Assembly (NCBI RefSeq): GCF_008831285.2
Contig: NC_045141.1
Location: 1,056,001 to 1,120,000, forward strand
Origin: Nymphaea colorata
Taxonomy: Eukaryota; Streptophyta; Magnoliopsida; Nymphaeales; Nymphaeaceae
Reading direction: 5' to 3'
DNA: 64,000 nt
Shown one piece after another: positions 49,348-60,767 of this stretch. The notes under the pieces are model-generated. The model was not told where the DNA came from. It ran no database searches and saw nothing but the letters and a program-made list of their open reading frames with translations. Each line of letters begins with the position of its first letter. The stretch's first letter is position 1. Position numbers and translations under genes: made by a program.

Positions 49348-49776
49348 TGTAAATCAGGCCCAAAACTTAGGCAACTACTTCAAGAATATCACTCTTGAAT
49401 CTCCCACTAACTCAACAAGGCAATACACAAGAGTCTTCTAACAAGAGGATAAAGAAAACATGTATTTATCTTCAACAATAATACAAGAAATGGCTTAACA
49501 AGCCATAGGTTAAAAGAGAGGGGAGCCTACACTATATATAGAGGAGAGAACAAAAGAAAGAGGAGAGCCAACCGTTGGGACTAGTTCCAACGGCTAGAAT
49601 TCTAGCCGTTGGGACTAGTTCCCTTTAGGGAATAAGGATAAAGAAAAGGGGGGAAAAGGGGAAAATAAAAATACATAAAAAAGGAAAAAATTACATAAGT
49701 ATCCTAATATCCAAATATATATAAAACATATATATATGTATACATATAAGACATATATTAGATAACTAATATATGT

Positions 49777-49808
<32 letters not shown>

Positions 49809-49845
49809 GATACATTTAGAATGCATACAATCTAATATTCTAACA
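49348..49845 (-). repeat. 3' LTR of the fifth copia
   Basis: TG...CA ends (TGTAAATC...TTCTAACA). On the element's sense strand it has a TATA-like CTATATATAG (49532-49541) and, upstream of it, a 26-base perfect palindrome (49587-49612) built from two inverted CCAACGGCTA words. Confidence 0.93.
49570..49613 (-). promoter_or_regulatory. Cluster of three MSA-like (AACGG) motifs in LTR
   Basis: Plant mitosis-specific activator elements read YCYAACGGYYA and are bound by three-repeat MYB proteins. TCCAACGGCTA (49586-49596, +) and CCCAACGGCTA (49603-49613, -) match fully; CCCAACGGTT (49570-49579, -) matches the core ten. They lie about 30-80 bases upstream of the TATA-like site in the element's direction. 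The same cluster is at 54465-54508 in the other LTR. Confidence 0.55.
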
Positions 49846-49857
49846 CCCCCCTCAAAC

Positions 49858-51114
49858 TTATGGTGTGATAACCGAAAGTTTGCTAAGGAGAAAATTAAAT
49901 CTGGCAGCGGCAAGAGCCTTTGTGAAAAAGTCGCCTAGTTGATATTCAAAAGAGACGTAGGAGAGATCAATGTTCTTTTGAAGGAATTCTTCACGAACAT
50001 AATGACAGTCCATCTCTATATGCTTCGTTCTTTCATGAAATGTGTGATTGCTAGCAATATAAATTGAACTTTTGTTGTCACAACAAAGCTTGACCGGATC
50101 CTTGATATGAATTCCCATATCTTTCAGCAAGCTCCTCAGCCACACTATCTCCATTGTTGTAGTTGCCATCGCACGATACTCAGCTTCTGTTGATGATAGT
50201 GACACCTTATGTTGTTTCTTACATCACCAAAAAATTAAGGAATCACCTAAAAACACACAAAAACCAGTGGTGGAGTGCCTATTATTGGGATCTCCACCCC
50301 AATCAGCATCTATATAAGCAACTAACTTTAATGTAGAAGAGGAAGACAGAAATAGTCCTTTGTTGATAGTATTTTTCACATAACGGACAATCCGCATTGC
50401 CGCTCCCATGTGCACTGAGGTGGGTCTTTGTTGAAATTGGCTTATCACATGTACGGCATGAGCAATTTCAGGTCTGGTGATGGAGAGATAAGAGAGAGCG
50501 CCAACTATTTGCCGAAAAGGAGTGGGATTCTCAAATATCTCTCTATCATCAATTTTCATTTTTACTCCCAGTGCTTCTAGAGTATCCACAGCTTTGTCAT
50601 CTGAGATACCTGTTCTGTCAACTAATTCACTGGCAAACTTCATTTGAGAAAGAAAGTAACCATGTTTGCTATAAGCAACTTCAATTCTAAGAAAATAAGT
50701 TAGTCTTCCCAAATCAGTCATTTGAAAGCATTTGTTAAGAAAATGTTTTACCTCTGTAATCCCTTCATCATCACTCTCAGTAATAACCATATCATCAACA
50801 TACAATAATAAAACAATTACACCTACGGATGTAGTTTTTACAAACATGGCAGTATCAGAGTAGCAAGATTGAAAACCTTGATTAAACATGACACTACTAA
50901 ACTTGTCAAACCAGGCCTTGGGAGCTTGTTTCAAACCATAAAGGGCTTTCTTAAGTCGTAAAACTTTGTTTTGAGGTAGATCAAAACCAGGAGGAGCACT
51001 CATGAAAACTTCTTCCTGTAGGTGACCATTTAGAAAAGTATTTTTAACATCCATTTGAAAAATAGTCCAATGTTTAACAGAAGCAATGACAATAAGAGTT
51101 CTAACAGAAGTCAT
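49858..51114 (-). pseudogene. copia reverse transcriptase and RNase H
   Basis: 51114-50224 is open for 296 codons: MTSVRTLIVIASVKHWTIFQ, MDVKNTFLNGHLQEEVFM, KKALYGLKQAPKAWFDKF, catalytic VLLLYVDDMVIT, and DADWGGDPNNRHSTTGFC. A stop or shift at about 50210-50224 separates RNase H (50205-49858: MSLSSTEAEYRAMATTTMEI, LCCDNKSSIYIASNHTFHE, GDFFTKALAA). The N-terminal RT part lies further up in broken frames (51583-51190). Confidence 0.93.
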
Positions 51115-51837
51115 GCGAGCAACAAGAGCAAAGGTTTCTTCATAATCAATCTCATATTCTTTAGCATATCCCTTGGCAACAAGTCTGGCCTAATATCTTT
51201 CTAAAGTTCCATCACTTCTACTTTTGATTTTATAGATCCATCTACAACCAATAGTCTTTTTTCCCATTGGTATCTCAAGTCTCATTGTTTTCAAGAGCTT
51301 TAAGTTTAAGATCCATGACTTCAATCCAATTGGGATCTTCCTTAGCTTCAAGGTAAGAAGATGGCTCATAAAAAGAGTGATGAGCCATAATACGAACTCG
51401 AAATTTTGGGGAAAAAGACTCATAAGAGATAAATCTTTGAGGAGGTCTAGTGTGCCTTTGCGATCTCCTAGGAAGAGATTGATTAGTTTCTTGATTTTGG
51501 GGATCTCTTCTTCTATAAACTAAGATCTCTTTTGGATGAATGATATTAGTAGAATTATCATTGTTGACCTCTTCAATTGGCACTTCTACAACTTTATCGG
51601 GTTCGTCATCATCAATATCATCATCATCATTAATATCATTAGTCCAAAGAAAAGTATAATCTTCTAGTTTTTTGGGTTATCTTTGAAACCATCATCATTT
51701 TCTAAAAAGATCACATTTCTAGAAACATAAACTTTATCTCTTTCCATATCATAACATCTATAACCCTGTTAAGTTTCGGAATACTCAATAAAAACACAAC
51801 AAATAGCTTTGAAAGAAAGCTTATCGTCTTTATTACT

Positions 51838-52887
51838 TTACACAAAACATTTGCAACCAAAGACTTTAAGTCTATTGTAATTAGGTTTAACATGGTGGAG
51901 TTTTTCAAAAGGAGAAATATGTTTCAAAAGTTTGGTAGGCATTCTATTAATTAAATAGATTGAAGTCAAAACAGCCTCAGCCCAAAAGTTTTTGGGAACA
52001 TTTTTAGATAAAAGAAGGGCTCTAGCAGTTTCAATAATGTGCCTATGTTTACGCTCGGCCACTCCGTTTTGTTGTGGAGTGTTAGGACAAGATCTTTGAT
52101 GAACAACCTCTTTTTCTTTTAGAAATTGTTGAAATTCATTTGACATAAATTCTCCTCCTGAATCACTTCTAAAGACTTTGATATTTGTGCCAAATTGGGT
52201 ATAGATCATGTTGTAGAAATTCTTAAAGTTTGTGAAAACCTCCGATTTGTGTTTGAGAAAGTAAACCTTAGTATGCCTAGAAAAATCATCAATAAAGATA
52301 ACATAGTACAACAATCCTCCTTTTGACATAATGGGAGCAGGTCCCCACACATCCGAATGCACTAAATCAAAAGATTTTTGGGCAATAAAATTTCTATTAT
52401 CAAAAGGTAAGACTTTCATTTTAGCCTTAATACAATCATTATAATAAAAGTTCTTTTGACAAAAATTCTCCATGAAGGAAAGATGAGACATTTTTTCTAT
52501 ATTGGAATGTCCAAGTCTTTGATGCCAAGTTTGAATGTCACATTCTTTGGAGATATTGCAAGATGGTCTTGAGAGGTCCAAAAAGTCTATGTAGTAGATT
52601 TCTTTTGTTCTAAAACCTTCCCCAATCGTCTTCTTGGATACTCGGTCATGTATCAAACATTTGGATTGTGAGAAGATTATATCAAAACCTAGGTCGGCTA
52701 TTTGAGAAACTGATAATAAATTTAAGCTTAATTTAGGAATGTGTCTTACTTGAGGTACTTTTAAAGTTTTGGATCCAAAAGCTAGGTCAAGGTTTCCAAT
52801 AAAATCAATTTCAAGAGAAGTACCATCCGCCGTTTTCACAAAGGAATAAGAATCATTTTTAGTGTATTTGGTGAGAATGATCAACAA
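51838..52887 (-). pseudogene. copia integrase
   Basis: 349 open codons: LNLLSVSQIADLGFDIIFSQ (GAG-pre-integrase), WHQRLGHSNIEKMSHLSF, YNDCIKAKM (first Cys of the zinc finger changed to Tyr), DLVHSDVWGP and FIDDFSRHTKVYFL, FRSDSGGEFMS, TPQQNGVAERKHRHIIETA and the tail RLKVFGCKCF. The DDE residues appear present. It joins the element DNA to the host. Confidence 0.92.
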
Positions 52888-53898
52888 GGAGTCATATGAA
52901 AGGATGCACCCGAATCAATAATCCAAGAATACTTACTTGTAGAAGTAGATGCTACGGTAGCTCTCAAAATTGAAGGTGTGTCTCCTCCCTTTAGAAAAGG
53001 TTGAAGAGCACTTATAAGTTGATCAAGTTGGAATGAGCTTGCTTCTTTTCTTTCTTCTTGAATTGGAGCTACAACATTGCTTCTTTTATCAAAAATTCTA
53101 AGTTTTGGACATCTTGGTTTGGTATGTCATTCTTCTTGTCAATGATGGCAAATAACTTTTCTTCTTACTCCTTCATATGTACGATTGGAGTGAGGAGGTC
53201 TATAAGGTCTCAAATGGGCTCCCGACCTAGATGTGGCAAGTACATTGTTGACTTTCTCTTTATCAAGACAAAGACGATTTTCCTCCATTTGGAGCTCCGC
53301 AATAGCCTCATTCATAGATGGTGTTTTAGAACGATGAAGTAAGGCGGTTTTAACACCATCAAATTCAGGTCTAAGACCTATGATAAACTTGTAAAACTTG
53401 TCACGTTGTATTTGCTTTTCTCTAAGAATAAGATCTTGTGTCCAATGTGGTTCAAAAATACTTAATTCATCATACAATTGATCCATTTCAGCCACATAAT
53501 CTTTAATGGATCTATCTCCTTGTTGAAGATTGTGAATTTTGAGTTGAACATGATGCCTATTCCCAAGCTTCTAGGGCAGGATTTAACTTGGAAATTTACC
53601 CGCTAGTAGCATTGTCAACACAAGTCAAGATCCAAGTAATAATTTTGTGATGACCAACACTCCATTCTTCCCATTTCTTGTTGTATTCAGTCATTACTTT
53701 TTCTTTTTCGGTTCCGTCCAATTCCATAGTTTTTCCATCAACAACTTTAGCAAGGACTAGTTGTGGTTCAAGTTTTGTCCCATCAACTAGTCCCCAAAGG
53801 CTTTTACTACGAATAAAATGTTCCATATTTCTAGCCCATTGTATATAGTTTGTTGATGAGAGTTTGGGAAATGAAAGAGACGAGACTTTGTCATCCAT
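52888..53898 (-). pseudogene. copia gag and protease
   Basis: Gag starts MDDKVSSLSFPKLSSTNYIQ at 53898, a typical start just inside the leader. It stops at 53596 and resumes in 53495-53139. The zinc knuckle reads CHH-stop-QEE-stop-HTKPRC: two TGA codons replace the second Cys and the Gly. The protease YSWIIDSGASFHMTPC follows near 52925-52880 and is ended by another TGA. Confidence 0.9.
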
Positions 53899-54230
53899 GA
53901 TCACAATCTACAAGGTAGATCCACTTACAAGTTATGACGAAGCTGGTTGTCGCGCAAAAAGAAGTCCACGGCAATAAGAAAAACCAGTCTCCCTTCTTCT
54001 TGTGTAAAACTTGTATGTTTGAAATGAAGAAATCAGTCACACTCTTTTTCCACCAAAACAGCACCTCAGCTTCAATCTTTACCACCAATAGAGACTAGCG
54101 AAACAGCACCTTCTTGTGTCAAGAATCAGCCAGCAATAACGTCGAGTACTTAGAGTGCTTCACAGCTCCAAAGAAGGAGTAAGAGCTGAAACTTTAAGCT
54201 GAAGGACAGCAAAATGAATAGCCAAAACGT

Positions 54231-54243
54231 GGCTCTGATACCA
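54231..54243 (-). promoter_or_regulatory. Primer binding site of the fifth copia
   Basis: Minus strand TGGTATCAGAGCC, a full match to the standard initiator tRNA-Met site, abutting the 5' LTR. Confidence 0.95.
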
Positions 54244-54609
54244 TGTAAATCATGCCCAAAACATAGGCAAATACTTCAGGAATATCACTCTTGAATCTCC
54301 CACTAACTCAACAAGGCAATACACAAGAGTCCTCTAACAAGAGGATAAAGAAAACATGTATTTATCTTCAACAATAATGCAAGAAGTGGCTTAACAAGCC
54401 ATAGGTTAAAAAGAGGGGAGCCTATACTATATATAGAGGAGAGAACAAAAGAAAGAAGAGAGCCAACCGTTGGGACTAGTTCCAACGGCTAGAATTCTAG
54501 CCGTTGGGACTAGTCCCCTTTAGGGAATAAGGATAAAGAAAAGGGGGGAAAAGGAGAAAATAAAAATACATAAAAAAGGGAAAAATTACATAAGTATCCT
54601 AATATCCTA

Positions 54610-54644
<35 letters not shown>

Positions 54645-54683
54645 GTATACATATAAGACATATATTAGATAACTAATATATGT

Positions 54684-54723
<40 letters not shown>

Positions 54724-54760
54724 GATACATTTAGAATGCATACAATCTAATATTCTAACA
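54244..54760 (-). repeat. 5' LTR of the fifth copia
   Basis: TG...CA ends, 517 bases; longer than its partner because of extra TA units. TATA-like CTATATATAG at 54427-54436 and the AACGG palindrome at 54482-54507 are conserved with the 3' LTR. Confidence 0.95.
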
Positions 54761-54956
54761 GTAACTATATAGCAATAGTAGGATTTTAAGCAAGCAAACA
54801 ATATATTCATTTTTCATATTCATAAAATATAAATTAATGCATGGAAAAAATATCACAGTGGGTGAAAAAAGTACAAAGTTATATCGGAATTTGATGAAAC
54901 ACCACAGATTGATTGCAGCAGGAGAATAAAACAAGGAGAGAAATTAATGCATGGAA
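54761..54956. repeat. Duplicated host segment, copy B (first part)
   Basis: Matches 49109-49310 with scattered changes; its remainder lies beyond the next copia at 60288-60331. Confidence 0.88.
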
Positions 54957-55273
54957 TGAAAATGTGACTGTAACAGTCACAAATCAAACATATAACAGAA
55001 ATGGGCAATAAGGCCAAGTGAAAAAGGATAATCTTTTATTCAAATGAAAATGTAATGGCTGTAACAACATAGCTACTCTTTACAAGAAACTGTTGCACAT
55101 ATTTATACAAGAAAGAATAAGGAAGGAGGAGCTGAACTAGCCGTTGGGCTAGTTCCAACGGCTAGCTCAGCAGAAAAAGAAAAAAAGAAAATAAAACAAA
55201 AAAGGAAAAATAAACTAAAATCTAACTAAGAACTAAGATGTAACAACTAACAAAGAAATCCTATTTCTTAACA
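54957..55273 (-). repeat. 3' LTR of the sixth copia
   Basis: TG...CA ends (TGAAAATG...TTCTTAACA). Near its outer end is the palindrome GTGACTGTAACAGTCAC. In the element's direction a TATA box TATAAATA lies near 55093-55105, preceded upstream by AACGG motifs. Confidence 0.93.
55138..55164 (-). promoter_or_regulatory. Paired MSA-like (AACGG) motifs in LTR
   Basis: CCCAACGGCTA (55138-55148, -) and TCCAACGGCTA (55154-55164, +) both match YCYAACGGYYA and face each other over 5 bases, about 35-45 bases upstream of TATAAATA. In the other LTR (60122-60170 region) the first is kept, one is changed to CCAACAGCT and another TCCAACGGCTC is present. Confidence 0.5.
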
Positions 55274-55299
55274 CCCCCCTTTAAACTTACGGTGCTATC

Positions 55300-57000
55300 A
55301 CCGAAAGTTTATCTAAAAGAAAGTTGAATCTGGGAGAACATAGGGGCTTCGTAAAGAAGTCGCCAGTTGGAATTCCGACGAGACATATGGAAGCTTGATG
55401 GTTTTCTTTAGAAATTCTTCACTGTGCTAGTGACAGTCTATTTCTATATGTTTGGTTCGTTCATAGAATGTTTGGTTTTTGGCAATGTAGATAGAACTCT
55501 TGTTGTCATAGCACAAATCAGTGGGTTCTTCTATTTCCGTTCTCATATCAAGGAGCATTTGACGAAGCCAGACAATTTCCATAGTTGTGGAAGCCATAGC
55601 TTGATATTCAGCTTCAGTAAAAGAGAGAGAGACCTTTTATTGCTTTTTGCACTTCTACGAAATGAATGATTCCCCTAAAAAAATGCAAAACTCAGTAGTT
55701 GAATGTCTATCATTTGGATCACCTCCCCAATCAGCATCAGTATAAGCAGTCAAATTTAGAGAGGAAGAAGAAGACATGAAACTCCCTTATTTATTGTCCC
55801 TTTGATGTATCTAATGATACGAATAACAATTACCATATGAATAGTTGATGGAACATGCTGAAATTGACTTATTGTATGAACCGCATGAGCAACATTAGGG
55901 TGAGTGATACTAAGATACATTAAGGATCCCACAAGCTATCGGTAGGGAGTAGGATTAGTGAGAGGAACTCCATCATCAATGTTCATCTTGCTTTCCACTA
56001 CTTTAGGGGTTTCCGTGATCTTATCATCTGTTATACTTGACTTATCAATAATTTCTGCAGCAAACTTAGTTTGAGAAAAAAAATATCCTCTAGTAGAATA
56101 TGCAACCTCAATACTCAAGAAGTACGTTAGAAAACCTAAATCTTTCATTTCAAATGTTTTCTGTAGGAGGTTCTTACATTCTTTAATACATTCTTTGTCA
56201 CTACTTGTAATGATCATGTCATCAACATACAGTAGAATGATTATGATACCTGCAGTAGTTTTCTTAACAAACAAAGCAGTGCCAGTCAAACATGAGTGAA
56301 ATCCATAGTTAGAGATAACAGAGTTAAAACGATTAGACCAAGTTTTAGGAGTTTGTTTGAGGCCATATAAAGTTTTCTTAAGTCTAAGAACTTTTTCTTG
56401 TGGAATTGACAAACCGGGTGGTACTTCCATATAAACACTTCTTCCATAAGATCTCCATTTAAAAAAACATTTTTAACATCCATTTGATAAATATTCTAGT
56501 TTTTAATATATGCTAAAGCAATAAGGGTCCTAACAGTAGTCATTCTAGCTGCAGGGGCAAATGTCTCCTCATAGTCAATATCATATTCTTGAGTATAACT
56601 TTAGCAACTAGCCTGACTTTATATCTCTCTAGAGATCCATCACTCTTAGTTTTCACATTGTATACTCATTTGTATCTGATAGTCCTTTTCCCTATAGGTA
56701 AATCTTATATTTTTCAAGTTTGAGTTTTTCTCAAGGCATCTAATTCTTCTAGCATAGCATTCTTCCACTCAATATATTTGGAGGCTTCATTAAAAGTCGA
56801 TGGTTCAAAATGAGAGTGAATGGCATTGATCCTAGCTCTATGTGTTGGGGCATAAGTCTCATATGACACAAATCTATTGGGTTGTCTTACATTCCTAGTC
56901 GATCATCTAATGTTTTCTCCACTTGAAGTTGATTGGAGATCAATAATCTCATGATTTTCTTCTTCATTAGTGTCTTATTTCCGGTTTCTTCTATGATATG
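55300..57000 (-). pseudogene. copia reverse transcriptase and RNase H
   Basis: 56483-56286 holds MDVKNVFLNGDLMEEVF and, in the overlapping frame 56430-55936, KVLRLKKTLYGLKQTPKTWS, catalytic ILLYVDDMIITSS and GYFFSQTKFAAEIIDKS. RNase H can be followed in pieces at 55300-55900 (SFTEAEYQAMA, ERTKHIE). The RT N-terminus at 56500-57000 is broken by stops. Confidence 0.9.
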
Positions 57001-57129
57001 TGATTATGTCCTTGGTTGCTCCACTATTATCATTATCATTAATGTTGTTATCATCAGTGTCATAATTTCATCATCACATTGAAAGATATACTTGAATAGG
57101 AAAGAATAATCATTGTTATGTTGTGACTC

Positions 57130-58370
57130 TCAATAGTTTTTGAATCCATTTTCTTCTTTAGTAAACTTTATATTCTTTGAAACTATGATATTGTCTTTGA
57201 CTGGGTCATAACATTTGTAGCATTTTTGAGTCCCAGAATAACTAATGAATGCACATTCAATAACCTTGGAGCTAAGTTTATCAGCCTTGTCATTAAGAAC
57301 AAAACATTTGCATCCAAAAATGCGAAGCCTGTTGAGATCGGGTTCATATTTGAATAATTTTTCAAAAGGAGTTGTATTATTTAAAACTTTTGGGGGCATT
57401 CTATTTATGAGATAGACATAAGCAAGAGCAGTTTCAGCCCAAAAATATTTTGGTATATTTTTTGCAATAAGAAGAGTTTTTGTTGTTTCAATTATGTGCT
57501 TATGTTTTCTTTCCGAAAGCCCTATTTTGTTGAGGTGTTCTTGGACAATAATTTTTGATGAACTAGTCCATAGTTTTCTAAATATCTTTTGGATTCATTT
57601 GGATTATATTATCCTCTAGAATCAATTCTTAGAATTTTCAAATTAGCATTAAATTGTGTTTGTACCAAGTTGTGAAAATTTTCGAACATCTCAAAAACTT
57701 CAAATTTGTATCTTAGGAGATATATCCAACAATATCTAGTAAAATCATCAACAAATATCATATAATACGATAGCTTTCATTTTGACATGATAGGAGAGGG
57801 TCCCCATACATCGGAATGAAGAAACTCAAAGGGCATAGATGAAAAGAAGTTCCTTTGTCCAAAAGATAAAGATTTCATTTTTTCATATATGCAATCATTA
57901 CATTTGAAATTTTCAATACAAATGTCCTTGGTAGGAATTATCATAGATAGTTTTCTAATGTTTGGATGGCCTAATCTTTGATGCCAAACATTGATGTCCA
58001 CATTTTTGACATAGTGACAATTTTTCTTTGGGGATACATAAATTGTTCATGTAGTAAAGGTTCCCTTTTCGAAAACCTTCCCCAATCAATCTCCCGATTT
58101 GGTGATCCTTCACCAAACATTTATTTGATGAGAAAACCATATCAAAACAAAGATCTGAAATTTGAGATATAGAAAGCAAGTTAAGATTAAGTCTAGGGAC
58201 ATAACTGACTTTTGGAACAAAGAATTTTTGTTTTCCAAATTCTTTTTCAAAATTCTCAAATTCTTAACACTCAAAGATGTTCCATCAGCGGCAACTACAT
58301 TTGATTCTTTTCTTGCTCGTTCAAAATTAGTCAAGGATGACATGTTTGGTGTCATATGAAAAGATGCACC
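57130..58370 (-). pseudogene. copia protease to integrase
   Basis: Protease LDSGASFHMTPNMSSL lies at about 58390-58340; LNLLSISQISDL and VFSSNKCLVKDHQIGRLIGE follow in 58179-57955. The integrase finger is intact in 58001-57777 (WHQRLGHPNIRKL...CNDCIYEKM), with FLHSDVWGPSPIM, then a stop. 57776-57400 is shifted. The tail LNRLRIFGCKCFVLNDKADK is in 57399-57130. Confidence 0.9.
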
Positions 58371-58514
58371 AGAATCTAGAAGTCAAGGAAACATACCGGG
58401 AGTGTTGGAGGTGGATGCCATTGTTGCTAGTGCTACAGAATTTGACTCCTTGATTTTGAGTGGAAGAGCCGTCATGATTTGTTTCAGCATTGTGGAGATT
58501 GATGTAAGATCACA

Positions 58515-59551
58515 TCATTCATTTGCAACATTCACAACCTTCCTTTGATTAAATTGTTTAGTGTTGTACTGCCCACTTTGAGGATATGAAGTTCCTCGGT
58601 TGTGTTGTCCACCTTGAGGATGTAAAGCTCCTCCTTTGAGAAAATTTCCTCCATAGTTTCGTGATTGTCCTTCATTGTTGTTCAACTTAGGACAACTAGG
58701 TCTTATGTGACCCGGTTCATGATAAAAGTGACAAACAACTTTATATTCCCCTCTATTTTGATTTTTGAAGTGAGGGCGTCTAAAAGATCTAATGTTGTTT
58801 CTGGGTCTAGAGGCTGTTAAAACTTTTTCTTTTTCTTGTTTGGAAATAAGGACGCTATCTATTTCTTTGGATAATTTCATTTTGGTTTCTTCTCCACTTA
58901 ACTTTGTAAGAAGTTCATGAATGAGTGGAGGAGAGGCTAAGGATAGTAAGGCTAACCTTATTTGTTCAAATTCGGGTCGTAGCCTTGAAGAAATTGAAAA
59001 AATCTAAATTCATCAACTTCATCTCTTCTAATCTCATGACAATTACATTTCATTCCTAGTTTAGGACTAAGTTGATCTAACTTATTCCACACACTAGAGA
59101 TTTCCATAAAATAATCTCTAACATTTTTCTCTCCTTGTTTGATATTTTGTGCCTTTTGAATCAAAAGATACTTTTAGGCTATATCTTTTTGGGTAAACAT
59201 CCATTTGAGATATTCCCAAACTTCACTAGTTTTTTCATAATACATGAGATTTTGGGCAATTCTTGTAAATCTATTCTTTAATCCTAGAGTTCTTGTCTTC
59301 CAAATCATCTAATTTCTTATAGTATTCATTCATAGCATTTTGTCTTTCTTCTCCTTCTAATTCTTTCACAATCCCATTTTCTACTTTGATTAAATTGAGA
59401 GGAGGAGTGGACGTACCTCTTATGAAACCCCATAAATATTTTCCTTTGATATGCATCTCGAAGCATTTTGCCACAAAGTGTAGTTGGTTCCATCAAGTTT
59501 GTATGGAGCATGATAACTTCCTCCTTCAATCGATATTTTGGAGTCCTCCAT
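58515..59551 (-). pseudogene. copia gag
   Basis: Starts MEDSKISIEGGSYHAPYKLD at 59551 (upstream ATGs lie in the leader). One shift leads from GTNYTLWQN to WGFIRGTSTPPLNLIKVENG in 59474-59271. 59164-58958 reads MIQKAQNIKQGEKNVRDYFM. The nucleocapsid part (58880-58515) has VCHFYHEPGHIRPSC, a zinc knuckle in which the second Cys has become Tyr. Confidence 0.88.
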
Positions 59552-59927
59552 GAGAGCAAGATAATAATCTCCAAGGCAGTCAAAAAGCACTTCTAAATAT
59601 TTCACCAAACAGTTGGTGACCAGTGACAGAAAAAGTCTTCAAGAAGCAGCAAAAAATGCCCTTTTTCTTCTTCAACAAACAGAAATTTGAAGCCTTAATC
59701 TTGGTGCAAGTATGTACTGGAAATGCAGTGAAGACAGCTGCCCTTATTCGGCAAAACAGCAGATTTGTGTTTGCCGAAAAAGTGAGGAGGAAAATAAGCA
59801 GTTTGTGCACCTGAAGGCTTTGTATTTGATGCAGTCATAGAAATAACCAATTTCAGAAATCCTCCAACAAACCAGTAGCTCCAAACAGTAAAACAACTTC
59901 TGAAAATTCTTCAAGAAGCAGCCCAGT

Positions 59928-59940
59928 GGCTCTGATACCA
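59928..59940 (-). promoter_or_regulatory. Primer binding site of the sixth copia
   Basis: Minus strand TGGTATCAGAGCC, abutting the 5' LTR. Confidence 0.95.
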
Positions 59941-60287
59941 TGAAAATGTGATTGTAACAGTCACAAATCAAACATATAACAGAAATGGGCACTAAGGCCA
60001 AGTGAAAAAGGATAATCTTTTATTCAAATGAAAATGTAATGGCTGTAACAACACAGCTACTCTTTACAAGAAACTGTTACACATATTTATACAAGAAAGA
60101 ATAAGGAAGGAGGAGCTGAACTAGCCGTTGGGCTAGTTCCAACAGCTCATAATAGAGCCGTTGGAACTGGCCAATGGCTAGCTCAGCAGAAAAAGAAAAA
60201 AAAAATTAAACAAAAAAGGATAAATAAACTAAAACCTAACTAAGAACTAAGATGTAACAACTAACAAAGAAATCCTATTTCTTAACA
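59941..60287 (-). repeat. 5' LTR of the sixth copia
   Basis: 347 bases, TG...CA ends. TATTTATA at 60084-60091 gives TATAAATA in the element's direction. It keeps about 30 bases that the 3' LTR lacks. Confidence 0.93.
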
Positions 60288-60335
60288 TGGAATGCACGAC
60301 AACACCTAAATCCTCGGGTATGTCGGAATGGTGTG

Positions 60336-60370
<35 letters not shown>

Positions 60371-60767
60371 ACTCTTATATTGGCATGCCAGGCTTCGTTG
60401 GACATACATGCCCTTTCGATACAAAAAACATGGTTACAAGTATATCCTACATTTGTGCAGCATATGCGTTTAAAGTTTTAAACAATGATGTGTTTATGAA
60501 TTAATTCCAGACCATTACAGCATAATAGTATAAGACGAACTTTCACTATAATTTTGTTGTGTTCCACTGTCCTGTACCTGTACCCATGTCTAGCCATGTC
60601 AACATTGGTGCTGGTCCTTTCCAGGTGAGTCCATATGACATTAATAATGCTTGTTTCCTTCCCATGCACAGCTTTCAGGAGTATTATTCAGTTTAGTTTG
60701 GTTACTATAACTTATATATTTTGTAATTTTTGTGGAAGTCTTGACCAATCGAAATTTTTAAATGCAG
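60288..60767. other. Host sequence before the NPY exon, with (TA)n
   Basis: 60288-60331 completes host copy B. 60333-60368 is a TA run. No first NPY exon (expected to begin MKFMKLGS) was seen here; the stretch is probably intron, ending in TTAAATGCAG. Confidence 0.6.

Larger units (their letters stand above)
49348..54760 (-). mobile_element. Complete Ty1/copia element, TSD GTAAC
   Basis: 5413 bases with LTRs 49348-49845 and 54244-54760, primer site 54231-54243, a polypurine tract (GAGGGGGG) next to the 3' LTR, and identical 5-bp flanks GTAAC at 49343-49347 and 54761-54765. Gag, protease, integrase, RT and RNase H occur in copia order but with frame breaks, so it is structurally complete yet not autonomous. 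By eye the LTRs differ by about a dozen substitutions outside the TA runs, so the insertion is not recent. Confidence 0.96.
54957..60287 (-). mobile_element. Complete Ty1/copia element, TSD TGGAA
   Basis: 5331 bases with LTRs 54957-55273 and 59941-60287, primer site 59928-59940 and identical flanks TGGAA at 54952-54956 and 60288-60292. It belongs to a related but distinct family from 49348-54760 (different LTR, similar proteins). LTRs differ by under ten substitutions by eye plus a 30-base deletion in the 3' copy. Coding sequence is broken throughout. Confidence 0.95.
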
